Positions 8,528-17,165 of a DNA stretch of 64,000 nt are shown in pieces. The stretch covers positions 124,001 to 188,000 of the forward strand of contig NZ_QKUF01000012.1 in assembly GCF_003253565.1 (NCBI RefSeq), written 5' to 3'. The stretch comes from Thermosporothrix hazakensis. GTDB lineage: Bacteria > Chloroflexota > Ktedonobacteria > Ktedonobacterales > Ktedonobacteraceae. Below the pieces are notes generated by a model, which saw nothing but the letters and a program-made list of their open reading frames with translations, did no database searches and had not been told where the DNA came from. The stretch's first letter is position 1; each line of letters begins with the position of its first letter. The position numbers and the translations under genes are program-made.

Positions 8528-8977
8528 TTACACCTGCTGCATGTAGCGCCGATATTCGGGACGAGGACCGGTATACCCTTCCTTCGCATGCTCTGCAAAT
8601 ACGATGGTTTTGATATTGCCACGCACGGTAAAATCGCCCACGACTCGCATCCAGCGCGGCGAGAGCAGTGCAACGAGATCGTTGAGCACCGTGTTCACCG
8701 AGCTTTCATGGCTGATCTGGCGGTCGCGATATCCATTGATATACAGCTTTAAACTCTTCAATTCAACAACAGAGGCATCAGGCACATAATCGATAACAAA
8801 GGTCGCGAAATCAGGGAAACCTGAACGGGGACAGAGACAGGTGAACTCCGGGATCTCGAAGTGCACGACATAATCGCTCTCGGGATGCGGGTTCGGCCAC
8901 GGCTCAAGCTTGTTGGTCTTGATCTCATCTATGCCGTATCGTCCCGGCACACGCTGCTTCTCTTGCTCCTCTGACAT
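8528..8977 (-). CDS. queF: NADPH-dependent preQ0 reductase
   Basis: Reduces the nitrile of preQ0 to the aminomethyl group of preQ1, the base later inserted into tRNA by Tgt. Short (149 aa, unimodular) QueF form. Catalytic Cys49 lies in CLCPRSGFPDFA, with Asp56 of the same motif; the QueF signature VELKSLKLYI follows, and ISHESSVN carries the active-site His-Glu. The ribosome site AAGGAG precedes the ATG. It is the first gene of the leftward queF-C-D-E-folE run. Its presence shows the pathway product is preQ1, so the cluster serves queuosine rather than only preQ0 or archaeosine. No tgt or queA lies in the window. Confidence 0.96.
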   Translation of the reverse strand: MSEEQEKQRVPGRYGIDEIKTNKLEPWPNPHPESDYVVHFEIPEFTCLCPRSGFPDFATFVIDYVPDASVVELKSLKLYINGYRDRQISHESSVNTVLNDLVALLSPRWMRVVGDFTVRGNIKTIVFAEHAKEGYTGPRPEYRRYMQQV

Positions 8978-9156
8978 AGCTATCTCCTTTTTTGATTCTC
9001 ATCCTCTATCTAAACAATACCATCTTCAGCCATTGTTCAGAGGTCTATTTTACTTGAGGACGTGGCATGCGTAAAGGCCATTTCAGAGATAGGACATGGC
9101 TATTTCAGACGGACGTCCAAAAAAGCAGCGATGCGGTTAAACGCAGCAGCCGTTTT

Positions 9157-9546
9157 TCACTTTCGCTCCTGCGAGAGATAGAGCCGGAACGAGTAGGCAA
9201 ACAGCGAGACGCCAAGAATCAGGCCGAGAATCAGGGCGATCGCTGAACTCGGCTGATTGCCGTTATAGGCACGATAGAGGAAGACGGCCATCAGTAGCAG
9301 CGACGCAAGCGTGTTAATCACGGGCGGCTGCCTGTACCAGAGGAACTTTTTCTGCTGCTGCACGGCTTGCTGATGCGCGGTGACGGCTGCATTTGCATAT
9401 TGAATTGTTTGAAAACCCCAGATCAAGGCAATCGCCATATCCAGTGTCAGCAGAGAGAGACTGAGCGAACAGAAGGTGAGAATAATAGCAAAAAAGGAGA
9501 CAAGTGAGATCAGCAGTGTTAACTTGTCTGGACGAGACGTTTGCAT
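9157..9546 (-). CDS. Small integral membrane protein, unknown
   Basis: About 129 residues with three or four hydrophobic segments: LTLLISLVSFFAIILTF and the adjacent LLTLDMAIALIWG, then a cytoplasmic-looking stretch rich in Gln and Lys (QQAVQQQKKFLWYRQPP), then two C-terminal helices ending in YSFRLYLSQERK. No family recognised. Start: an ATG at 9546 has GAAAGG 9 bases upstream; a TTG at 9585 would add 13 polar residues. It is separated from queF by about 180 bases and from the TRIC-type gene by about 115, with no obvious functional link to either. Confidence 0.7.
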   Translation of the reverse strand: MQTSRPDKLTLLISLVSFFAIILTFCSLSLSLLTLDMAIALIWGFQTIQYANAAVTAHQQAVQQQKKFLWYRQPPVINTLASLLLMAVFLYRAYNGNQPSSAIALILGLILGVSLFAYSFRLYLSQERK

Positions 9547-9660
9547 CTTTGCGGGCCTTTCTGCCACTGGTCGGGCGGTGCTCAATCACTCTTTCGTGCT
9601 TCCCTCCATCATACAACATCAATCCTCTATACTGCCTGCATGTCTTCTGCTATTCCTCTA

Positions 9661-10305
9661 TCAGCCTCGTGGACGCCGAATCTGTGGCTCCTCAACATAA
9701 TAGCGCGGCAAATGCCAATCCCAGTAAATAGCCGCGACCCGCAGCCCCATTACCGTTATCATCGTGATCGTGTTATACAGGATCTCATGCAACCCCAGAT
9801 GCCGCAGTACCAGATAGACGATTGCTCCCGCACAGACAGCCGTGATATAGATATCGCGCTGCAAAATCATGGGAATTTCAGCACAGAGAATATCGCGGAT
9901 CAGGCCGCCAGCCACCGAGGAAAGCGCAGTCATAATCACCAGGATTACAGGTGAGAGACCATATGAGATTGCAATAGATGCATTAATGACAGTCAGTGTC
10001 GAAAGCCCGAGCGCGTCAGCAATCACCAGCGAGGTGCGTGGAGGCCGAAAGAAGCGCGTGTAGAGCATGGTTGCAATTCCCGCCGCGACGCTTAACCAGA
10101 GATAGGTGTTATCCATAAACCAGAAAATGGGATATCGACTCAGCAACACATCCCGCACCGTGCCCCCACCCACCGCCGTTACTGCCGCGATCATCAGCAC
10201 GCCGAAGAGATCAAGCCGCTTGCGCCCTGCCGTTAAAGCGCCACTGATCGCAAACACGATAGTCCCAAAAAGGTCGAGCCAGTGAAGAGAGAACATCTGA
10301 TACAT
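9661..10305 (-). CDS. TRIC/UPF0126 family cation channel-like membrane protein
   Basis: A 214-residue, seven-helix membrane protein of the trimeric intracellular cation channel family (YicG/UPF0126). The two internal half-repeats each carry a glycine-rich signature: TAVGGGTVRDVLLSRYPIFW in the first and SSVAGGLIRDILCAEIP in the second. In prokaryotic TRIC channels these kinked glycine helices line the pore of each subunit. The biological role is poorly known; K+ or Na+ flux is a family-level inference. The first ATG (10305) directly abuts AAAAGG, so the ATG three codons later (10296), with proper spacing, may be the true start. Downstream on the same strand lies the small unknown membrane protein. 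Confidence 0.88.
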   Translation of the reverse strand: MYQMFSLHWLDLFGTIVFAISGALTAGRKRLDLFGVLMIAAVTAVGGGTVRDVLLSRYPIFWFMDNTYLWLSVAAGIATMLYTRFFRPPRTSLVIADALGLSTLTVINASIAISYGLSPVILVIMTALSSVAGGLIRDILCAEIPMILQRDIYITAVCAGAIVYLVLRHLGLHEILYNTITMITVMGLRVAAIYWDWHLPRYYVEEPQIRRPRG

Positions 10306-10338
10306 CCTTTTACTTGGTCGTATGCAGAAAATTGGCCA

Positions 10339-10400
10339 AAAAAAGAGCCGGTAGCAAACAGGCTACCGCTGTTATTATAGTGTTGTCGCAGCTCTTTTTT
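10339..10400. terminator. Nested bidirectional terminator-like inverted repeat
   Basis: An outer perfect 10-bp inverted repeat, AAAAAAGAGC (10339-10348) and GCTCTTTTTT (10391-10400), encloses an inner perfect 7-bp stem, CGGTAGC (10349-10355) and GCTACCG (10362-10368), with a 6-base loop. A-rich and T-rich flanks give a U-tract in both reading directions. It lies between the glycerophosphodiesterase end and the TRIC-type start. Confidence 0.6.
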
Positions 10401-10452
10401 CAACGGGGATGTCTATGAGAAAAACCGCGCTACTGGATCCCCTCTCACACCT

Positions 10453-10487
10453 CAAAAAGAAGAGGAGGAGCGCCTGAACGCTCCTCC
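10453..10487 (-). terminator. Intrinsic terminator of glycerophosphodiesterase gene
   Basis: Perfect 9-bp stem GGAGGAGCG (10464-10472) and CGCTCCTCC (10479-10487) with loop CCTGAA. Read leftwards it is followed by a T-rich tract (CTCTTCTTTTTG). Confidence 0.8.
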
Positions 10488-10520
10488 CGTTAACGCAAGA
10501 GGTACAGGAAAAGGAGTTTG

Positions 10521-11471
10521 CTACCGAAGATGCATCTGTTCGAGCACCTCTTTCAAGAGGTCCGGGCGGTTGGTAATCACGCCATCAGCGCCGAGCTCGA
10601 TTACCCTGCGCATCGTTGCCGGATCATCAACTGTCCAGTAATGCACCTGAAGCCCGAGAGTATGCGCGCGCTCGATCAGGAGCGGGTCGATCAGATTGAT
10701 GCCCTTCTCATCGGTCGGAATCTGTAACACGTTGGCCTGGGGTCTGTAGAAGAAAGGAAGCATAACCTTATTCGCGATCACAAAACGCGTAACTTCATCT
10801 TCCCCGGCGCTTAACGGCGTCTTGCCTCCCGACAGCTTCACGAAGGTATCAAGCAGGTTCTGATGGAATGAGGCCACCACCACGTGTTGCTCAAGATGAT
10901 ACTTCTGAATCAGCGCCCATAGTTTGGCCTCAATCTGTGATGGGCCATTCTTCGGGTAGGCATCTTTCATCTCGACATTGTAGTAGAAGCGAGCGCCATA
11001 TTTCGCAAAGAGCTCCTCAAGCGTCGGGACCGTGACCCCCTTGCCGCGATAGCTATGGTTTCCCTGCAAATCAACAAACTTGTAGCCGGCATCCAGCTTT
11101 TTCAATTCAGCCAGCGTAAAAGAATCGACACGTCCGGTACCATTCGTCGTACGATCCACCGTTGCATCATGCATCAAGACGAGCTGCCCATCTTTTGTCA
11201 TATGGATATCGGTCTCAAGTACATCGACATTGAGAGAAGCAGCCAGATCAAACGCCGCCATTGTATTGCTCGGAGCAAGCAGTTCACCCCCTTGATGCGC
11301 AATATTGAGCGGCTTTCTCGCTCCGGTCAAAATAGGAGCGCGATGAGGGATCAAAAGGGCGTCATAGAGTAAATAAGCACAGAGATAAAGAGCGAAGAGA
11401 ACAAAGAAAATATGAGGCCATACAACACGTTTCCGTTGTGTCGCTGTCTGGCGTGACTCGTCTTGAGCCAT
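10521..11471 (-). CDS. Membrane-anchored glycerophosphodiester phosphodiesterase
   Basis: GDPD-family TIM barrel that hydrolyses glycerophosphodiesters to an alcohol and glycerol 3-phosphate. From the ATG at 11471 (AGGGGGTG upstream) it has 316 residues. One N-terminal helix (VVWPHIFFVLFALYLCAYLL) probably anchors it with the catalytic domain outside. Family motifs: NIAHQGGELLAPSNT (first catalytic His and general HRG-like position, here HQG), ETDIHMTKDGQLVLMHD (metal-binding Glu/Asp and second catalytic His) and DRTTNGTG. C-terminal WTVDDPATM and GADGVITNRPDLL complete the barrel. The usual HRG is HQG, a modest deviation. A frame extension to 11549 exists but lacks a ribosome site. A clear terminator follows. 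Confidence 0.92.
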   Translation of the reverse strand: MAQDESRQTATQRKRVVWPHIFFVLFALYLCAYLLYDALLIPHRAPILTGARKPLNIAHQGGELLAPSNTMAAFDLAASLNVDVLETDIHMTKDGQLVLMHDATVDRTTNGTGRVDSFTLAELKKLDAGYKFVDLQGNHSYRGKGVTVPTLEELFAKYGARFYYNVEMKDAYPKNGPSQIEAKLWALIQKYHLEQHVVVASFHQNLLDTFVKLSGGKTPLSAGEDEVTRFVIANKVMLPFFYRPQANVLQIPTDEKGINLIDPLLIERAHTLGLQVHYWTVDDPATMRRVIELGADGVITNRPDLLKEVLEQMHLR

Positions 11472-11593
11472 GTTCACCCCCTGATAATCTTGTTGAGGCA
11501 GCTTTGTCTCATGCTCCCAAGTATAGCGCCTTTGCACGCCCTTTGTCATCGGTTTGGCGAGAGCAAAACAAGATATCAGGCACCCGACAGTGC

Positions 11594-12973
11594 TTAGCGA
11601 TCTTTCAGTTCGCCTTCCAGATCATCTACAAACTGACGAGCCACGCGACCGGAACGCCCATTATGCTGACGCTCCCAACGAAGCGCTCGCTCATACAGCT
11701 CTTCTTCCGGTAGCTCAAGGCCACGCTGCTCAGCAAGGCTACGAACAATCTCAAGATAGTGGGCCTGAGCAGGAGGAGTAAAGGTCACACGCAGGCCAAA
11801 GCGGTGAACCAGTGACTGCTTTTCATCCATCGTGTCGCGCCAATTGGTATCAATGCCGGGCTTGCCGCGCTCCTGAAAGTTCTCGCGAATCAGGTTCATA
11901 CGGTTAGTCGTGGCATAGATCAAAATATTTGCCGGACGCGCCTCAGCCGTGCCTTCAAGCAACATCTTGAGCACCTTGTACTCGGTCTCATGCTCTTCAA
12001 ACGAGAGGTCATCAACGAAGAGGATATAGCGCGGAGCTCTCTCACGTAGTTGCCTGACCACGCGATGCAGATCGCCAAGCTGCTCGCGGCGCACCTCTAC
12101 CAGCCGTAGCCCGCGATCGGCATAGTGATTGACCAGTGCCTTCACCGTCGAGGATTTCCCTGTTCCCGGAGCGCCATACAGCAGCGTGTCATGGGCAGGC
12201 AAGCCAGCAAGGAAACGCTCGGTATTGGCCTTGAGCCGGGCCTGTTGCTGATCATACCCCACGAGATTGGCAAGCTGGATCGGGTCGGGATGAGCAATTC
12301 CCTGAAGTCCCTCTTCCACCCCCTGCCAGCGCAGCACACGATATCGGGCCAGCGGTCCGGTTCCATGCAGCGACCAGTAGCGTTCCAGCGGCTCAACCAG
12401 CTCGCCCCAGTCTTTCGTTTCCGCGATGATCAGTGCCAGCTCGTGACGGGGAGAATGGGCGCCATTGCGTCCCAACGGTGCCAGATCGCGCCAGGGAAGC
12501 CAGGCATCCGAAAGGACAGGAAGTGAGACCCGCATTCTGCGCAAGACAGCGCGCAACAACGTGTCAGCATCGATCTGAAAGAGCTTTTGCAGGGCACGGA
12601 GATCCCGGCGAGCCTGCTCACGCAAGACAGGAGAGACCCCGGCAGCACCATGACACTCTACTTGCCTGCTCCACGGGTTTTCATTATCCAGCAAACGAGC
12701 GATCAAATACGCCTGCCATGCGTCAGAGAAGGTCGGCACTGCCTCATTGCTGACCGCGCGTGCCAGCATGCGGAAAGCCTCGCCATACGCCCGGGCTATC
12801 TCGGTTGCCTCGGTGCCCTGTGTTCCTAAGGCGGTGAACAGCGAAAGCACCGCCTGAGCCGTTTCATCATTCAGGGTGTCTTGAAGCAATGCCAGTCCGG
12901 ACGTCGCATAGATTGCTTCACGAAACAGCTCATGCGTCTCCTGAAAAGACGAAACAGAATAGTCGTCATACAT
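11594..12973 (-). CDS. DUF815-family AAA ATPase
   Basis: A 459-residue ATP-binding protein of the DUF815 type. Walker A is LLYGAPGTGKSST and Walker B ILFVDDLSFEE; LIYATTNRMNLIRENF looks like the AAA sensor-1 region, and FGLRVTFTPPAQAHYLEIV continues the lid. The N-terminal 170 residues are helical and without motif. Arg-rich GRSGRVARQFVDDLEGE near the end matches the family. Function is essentially unknown; a chaperone-like or remodelling ATPase is inferred from the fold only. I took the ATG at 12973; the frame stays open to 13204 through an upstream terminator, so the longer form is unlikely. No partner gene is evident. Confidence 0.9.
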   Translation of the reverse strand: MYDDYSVSSFQETHELFREAIYATSGLALLQDTLNDETAQAVLSLFTALGTQGTEATEIARAYGEAFRMLARAVSNEAVPTFSDAWQAYLIARLLDNENPWSRQVECHGAAGVSPVLREQARRDLRALQKLFQIDADTLLRAVLRRMRVSLPVLSDAWLPWRDLAPLGRNGAHSPRHELALIIAETKDWGELVEPLERYWSLHGTGPLARYRVLRWQGVEEGLQGIAHPDPIQLANLVGYDQQQARLKANTERFLAGLPAHDTLLYGAPGTGKSSTVKALVNHYADRGLRLVEVRREQLGDLHRVVRQLRERAPRYILFVDDLSFEEHETEYKVLKMLLEGTAEARPANILIYATTNRMNLIRENFQERGKPGIDTNWRDTMDEKQSLVHRFGLRVTFTPPAQAHYLEIVRSLAEQRGLELPEEELYERALRWERQHNGRSGRVARQFVDDLEGELKDR

Positions 12974-13145
12974 AAGGCGGATTTTCTCTTTTCTAGTGAT
13001 ACGTTCGATACAACAGATCGATACAAAAAAGTGTATCACCAATAGATCTCTATCCGCCAGATTGCCAGCCCGAGGCAACACCAAAGTACCGTCAGCACCG
13101 TTCTCGTCTGTTCTCAGCTCCTCTTCGAGTTCTCTCTGCATAAGA

Positions 13146-13182
13146 AAGAAGGAGAGGGCCCCGAAAACGGGGTACCCTCTCC
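13146..13182 (-). terminator. Intrinsic terminator after binding-protein gene
   Basis: Stem GGAGAGGG (13151-13158) pairs with CCCTCTCC (13175-13182). Inside it is a second stem, CCCCG-AAAA-CGGGG (13159-13172), with a TA bulge. Leftwards it runs into TTCTTTCTTA. It lies 22 bases from the stop of the substrate-binding-protein gene. Confidence 0.75.
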
Positions 13183-13203
13183 CACAGCAGGGTCTGCTAT
13201 CCA

Positions 13204-14955
13204 TTACTGGTACTTGGAGACATTCGGGCAGGAGCCGCTATTTGAAATGTAGACCTGGCTCCAATCGTGGCTATAGGGAACCAATCCGGTCGCTTCCTTC
13301 GGCATGCCCTTCACGCACGGCTTGAACAGCACCGCACTATATGGCTGGTAGATTGGAATCCAGACCACATCATTGACAAGCTGCTGCTCAATTTGATGGT
13401 ACTGCTTCAGGCGCTCCTCGCTGTTGCGATTCACGTCGGCCTTTGCCATCGCCTCCTGATTGGCTTGTTGCTCTTTCGCAGTTGTTGAAGAGTTCTGACC
13501 GTAGTTCTCGTAGTTGCTGGTTGAGCCTTTTGCCCAGAGGAAAGTAGTCCAGTAACGCGGGTCCGGAGTGCCGGCGCTCCATGCCAGGCGCCACATCTGC
13601 GGTCCCTTCGAGTTGTTAATCATGCTTGGCAGGTCGGCAACCAGCTTGTTGAAGTCCACCACGTTCAGCTTGACCTCGATGCCAAGCACATCCTTCCACA
13701 TCTGCTGGACTGCGGCAATCTCGTTATCGATATCCTTAGAGATTTTGGAGACTGTCATAGAGATCTGCGGGAAGGTGTCGCGTGTATAGCCAGCCTCTTT
13801 CATCCCTTCCTCAAGCAACTGTTTGGCCTTCTGCGGATCGCCCTTCGTCGAAGTCACGCCCGCAGGCCCGGTCAAATCCGGGTTATAGCCCGGGTTGCGC
13901 TGTGGCACCAGGTGGAAGGTAGGAATACCGTTATCACGATAGACGTTATGTACAAGCGCATCCTTGTTGATTGCAAGAGCAAATGCCTGCCGGATCTTGA
14001 TATTATCGAACGGCTTCACCAGATAGTTCATCGAGTAGTAGCTGATGACCTGGTTCAGCACCTGCCGGAACTCGTTCTTCTGCTCGCGGGCTTTCGCGAT
14101 ATTGGGGGCGGGCACCGTCGCTGTATGAAGCTGTCCACTCTGATAGGCGCGGTAATCAACACCGCGATCCTTATAGAAGGCGATGACCAACTTCTTGAGC
14201 TGTGGCTTCGGCCCGTAGTAGTTAGGATTGGGGACAAACTGAATGTCGACCTTGCGATTATACTTGTGGAGCAGCCAGGGACCGGAGATGTTCCCCTCAT
14301 CAAGATGCTCGGTCCAGCGGTTTCCATATTTCTCGACAAGATCTTTCTCTAAGGGCACCGTACCACCGTGGCCAGCAATGTTGGAAAGGAAGTAGGCGGA
14401 AACATCCTGCGAGGTCACGATCACGACCGTCCTGGGATCCGGGGCCATGATACCGACGCCGATGATTGACTTGATCTTTCCTTTCATCAGATCATCGTAG
14501 CCCTTAATCATATCCAGACTTGAGGCCTGAGGCGCTTTCGTTGCGGGTTGCAGATACCGATCCATCGAGTAGGCAATGTCGGCGGCAGTAATGGGCTTCC
14601 CATTGTTATACTTCAGACCATCACGCAGCTTGAAGGTCCAGGTTACGCCGTCCTGGCCAACGCTCCAATCCTGGGCCAGATCACCTACAATCTTGAGATC
14701 ATCATTCAATGTAATCAGCGAAGCAAAGAGCTGCCCGACCGAATCAGCAGAGGCTGTATCATTGACAAGAGCGGGATCTAGCGTCGCGATGTCCTCAACG
14801 CCCGACTCCGGATAGATATAGATCTGTTTGTTGTCCGGAGCCTTGTCACCTGACGTCTGGTTGTCAGGGGTTGTCGGATTCCCTCCGCATGCCGCGACAA
14901 GCAGCGCAAGCACACAAAGAGCAAAAGATAGCAGGGTGTACGTTCGTCTTCTCAT
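13204..14955 (-). CDS. Peptide/oligopeptide ABC transporter substrate-binding lipoprotein
   Basis: SBP family 5 (DppA/OppA type) extracytoplasmic binding protein, 583 residues. The signal peptide ends in the lipobox LLVAAC, making Cys23 the lipidated residue, followed by a Gly/Asn/Pro/Thr/Asp linker. Typical core motifs: TWTFKLRDGLKYNNGKPITA, DIAYSMDR, GPWLL, then PNPNYYG, and RQAFALAINKDALV. Family members bind peptides, nickel or sugars; the ligand cannot be read from this sequence. No permease or ATPase genes adjoin it, so it is an orphan binding protein. A paralogue lies at 57996-59792. A ribosome site GGTGA precedes the ATG and a terminator follows the stop. Confidence 0.93.
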   Translation of the reverse strand: MRRRTYTLLSFALCVLALLVAACGGNPTTPDNQTSGDKAPDNKQIYIYPESGVEDIATLDPALVNDTASADSVGQLFASLITLNDDLKIVGDLAQDWSVGQDGVTWTFKLRDGLKYNNGKPITAADIAYSMDRYLQPATKAPQASSLDMIKGYDDLMKGKIKSIIGVGIMAPDPRTVVIVTSQDVSAYFLSNIAGHGGTVPLEKDLVEKYGNRWTEHLDEGNISGPWLLHKYNRKVDIQFVPNPNYYGPKPQLKKLVIAFYKDRGVDYRAYQSGQLHTATVPAPNIAKAREQKNEFRQVLNQVISYYSMNYLVKPFDNIKIRQAFALAINKDALVHNVYRDNGIPTFHLVPQRNPGYNPDLTGPAGVTSTKGDPQKAKQLLEEGMKEAGYTRDTFPQISMTVSKISKDIDNEIAAVQQMWKDVLGIEVKLNVVDFNKLVADLPSMINNSKGPQMWRLAWSAGTPDPRYWTTFLWAKGSTSNYENYGQNSSTTAKEQQANQEAMAKADVNRNSEERLKQYHQIEQQLVNDVVWIPIYQPYSAVLFKPCVKGMPKEATGLVPYSHDWSQVYISNSGSCPNVSKYQ

Positions 14956-15199
14956 GTGTCACCAATCTTTCTTTCAATGACAATAGGTAGAGGGGCCAGA
15001 AAGATGAAAAACACGCAGGCACCATTGCTAGATGTGCAGCACCCTTCTCCATTCGTTATCCTTAATTACGTCAATTCGTGGAGATTTCTCACAATGAGGG
15101 GGAGAGAGAAATTTCATTCAAAAGACAGGGAACAGCGCTCAAGCACGGGAAGCAATGGTTGAGGTAAGATTGAAAAGAAGAAGGAGAGAAGCAGGCATA

Positions 15200-15601
15200 C
15201 TACTCTTTTTGCTTCAGGCGTTGCACACCGAGATAAGTCGCGTAACACAGAAGAGCAATACCGGCAATGCAAGCAATAATCGCGAGCAACAGGCCCGGTA
15301 GACGGTGAGCTTCAAGCGCCAGAAAGAAAGCAACCGCGATACAGAAGAAGCCAAAACAGGCCATGATCTGGGGGCACTCTCGCCATTGTGGGATCTCGCC
15401 GCGCATGACCTCTTCATGATAACGAAAATAGGCTCCATGCAGGTTCACCAGACTGAGCACCAGAAAGATGACCGGGACAACCAGCTCCGGGTGAATATTA
15501 TGCAGTATGCTAATGACAAGCAGAATGATACAGGCCAGCAGAATAATAGCTGCTGGCAGAAAAAGAACCAGGCGTGGGCGGCGGTAGTGCATATGCTTCA
15601 T
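15200..15601 (-). CDS. Small four-helix membrane protein, unknown
   Basis: A 133-residue protein with four predicted helices. Two are near the N-terminus (LVLFLPAAIILLACIILLVI and ELVVPVIFLVLSLVNLHG). After a hydrophilic loop (FRYHEEVMRGEIPQWRECPQ) come two more, ending in a basic tail (VQRLKQKE). No family recognised. The ribosome site GGAGGA precedes the ATG. It lies about 105 bases downstream of the PP2C gene on the same strand and could be co-transcribed with it. No functional evidence. Confidence 0.75.
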   Translation of the reverse strand: MKHMHYRRPRLVLFLPAAIILLACIILLVISILHNIHPELVVPVIFLVLSLVNLHGAYFRYHEEVMRGEIPQWRECPQIMACFGFFCIAVAFFLALEAHRLPGLLLAIIACIAGIALLCYATYLGVQRLKQKE

Positions 15602-15706
15602 AGCAGGTCCTCCACTTTCAACGCTTCAAAGCAGCGCACCTCTCCAGCAAAGAGTGACAGATATCTATACGTCTTTCACGCTGTCACCCCCGAAAAAGAT
15701 GCTCTG

Positions 15707-17092
15707 CTATTGCTCCTCCGCCGGGAGCACACACACAACCAGCAACCCGATATTATCAGCGCCGCCATTTTTCAACGCCGCCTGCACCAGCCGCGCACTG
15801 ATATGCGCCGCCTCCGTTGGAGTGGCCGCCAGAACACGTTCAATCTCATCATCGTGCACCATCTCCCACAGGCCATCCGAGCACAACAGCAGTATATCGC
15901 CAACCTGCAACGGCACACGGAAGAAATCCATCTCAGCAGTGGCCGTATCGCCCAGACAGCGATAGATCTGGTTCCGCTTCGGGTGAGTGTAGATCGCTTC
16001 GGGAGCGATCACGCCATTTTCCGCCAGGCGAGCGACAATCGAATGATCGCGTGTGATCTGTTTCAGGCCCTTGCCCGCTCGGTAGAGATAGGTGCGACTG
16101 TCGCCCACATTGACAATGTAGCACATCGTGCCGACAAGCAGCGCTGTTGTGACCGTCGTCCCCATCATATCCGCTTGCTGGCGATTGCGCCGATAAATGG
16201 CAAGGTTGGCCCGATGCACCGCGTCTTTTATGATATCACCGAAGGACTCGTTCTCGCCCGCGTTGTGCAGCAGGGAGGGCGTCACCACGTCGCTGATCGT
16301 CTGGATAGCGAGCCTGCTTGCTTCCTGTCCCTGCACATGCCCACCCATGCCATCAGCCACCACAAACAGCCCTACCGGAATCGAATCATCCCCGCCGGGA
16401 CGCACACCCTGCATCGCAAAGATATTATCCTCATTGGGCGCGTTCTTCCGCTTCAGGCCGGGATCCAGGCCCATTCCGACCACATATCGAATATGCTCGG
16501 TCGGTAGAATCGCGGTCGTCTTTGGCCTTGCGATCGGTTGCGGATGCTGGAGCGCCAGATCAAGCAGCTCATCGGAGTTTTTCGTCTCGATATCGGTCAG
16601 CAGCGGAGCGGATTCCTGTACCACTGTGGCCGTCGCCGCGCCAAACGAGGGTCTTGACGCGCTAACAGCGGCATGTTGTAACGGTCTGGTGGGCTGCGCA
16701 ACATGCACAGGAGCCTCTTTCGCACGCTCACGGGCCGCCATTGTGCGGGCCATCTGCTCGGTCTCTCGCAGCTCCAGAGCAAAGCGCCGTCGCTCATCCC
16801 GAAGCTGCCACCAGCAACGTACAACCCACCCGACGGCGAACACGAAGAGGAACCAGAACAACGCCACCGAGAGCGACAGCAACACAAGCCCGCTCAGAGG
16901 ATAGAGAAGCGAAGGGCCACGCTGCTCCCAGAGCGCCGACAAATGAGGAAGCATTGAAAAGAGCGAGCGCCACATCCAGGGCGGAAAGCCTCCCGGTATC
17001 CAGTACAGCAATCCTCCAGCCAGGAGGAACACCAGACAAAGCGCGATCCGCACGCCGCGATAGTTTTCAAAAGACGTTTTCAGCGTTTCCAT
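15707..17092 (-). CDS. Membrane-anchored PP2C-family Ser/Thr phosphatase
   Basis: A 461-residue protein: two N-terminal transmembrane helices (about 13-32 and 65-90), a charged/Ala-Pro linker to about 200, then a PPM/PP2C catalytic domain. Metal-binding and catalytic motifs are intact: NEDN at 220-223, VADGMGGH at 245-252, GDSRTY at 330-335, LLCSDGLWEMV from 403, and GADN at 444-447. It should dephosphorylate phospho-Ser/Thr proteins at the inner face of the membrane. Its natural partners would be Ser/Thr kinases such as the one at 59921; that link is inferred. The ribosome site AGGAGG is strong. The gene directly upstream on the same strand is the large proline-rich membrane protein, but a hairpin separates them. 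Confidence 0.95.
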   Translation of the reverse strand: METLKTSFENYRGVRIALCLVFLLAGGLLYWIPGGFPPWMWRSLFSMLPHLSALWEQRGPSLLYPLSGLVLLSLSVALFWFLFVFAVGWVVRCWWQLRDERRRFALELRETEQMARTMAARERAKEAPVHVAQPTRPLQHAAVSASRPSFGAATATVVQESAPLLTDIETKNSDELLDLALQHPQPIARPKTTAILPTEHIRYVVGMGLDPGLKRKNAPNEDNIFAMQGVRPGGDDSIPVGLFVVADGMGGHVQGQEASRLAIQTISDVVTPSLLHNAGENESFGDIIKDAVHRANLAIYRRNRQQADMMGTTVTTALLVGTMCYIVNVGDSRTYLYRAGKGLKQITRDHSIVARLAENGVIAPEAIYTHPKRNQIYRCLGDTATAEMDFFRVPLQVGDILLLCSDGLWEMVHDDEIERVLAATPTEAAHISARLVQAALKNGGADNIGLLVVCVLPAEEQ

Positions 17093-17126
17093 ACGCTACC
17101 TCCTGCGATTCCCTGCATAAAGCAGC

Positions 17127-17157
17127 CAGGAGAGCAGATCGGGCCACTGCTCTCCTG
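17127..17157 (-). terminator. Strong stem-loop between membrane-protein and PP2C genes
   Basis: Perfect 11-bp stem CAGGAGAGCAG (17127-17137) and CTGCTCTCCTG (17147-17157) with a 9-base loop, 9 bases after the stop of the upstream gene. Leftwards it is followed by GCTGCTTTATG, a weak U-tract, so it may terminate only partly. Confidence 0.55.
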
Positions 17158-17165
17158 TTGCTTCG

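Noticed and set aside
7733..9156. preQ1 riboswitch upstream of queF
   Set aside because: I looked for the short class-I pattern in 8978-9156 and did not find it; a covariance-model scan would settle this.
15305..16507. 400-codon plus-strand frame
   Set aside because: Lies opposite the small membrane protein and the PP2C gene, whose motifs are unambiguous.
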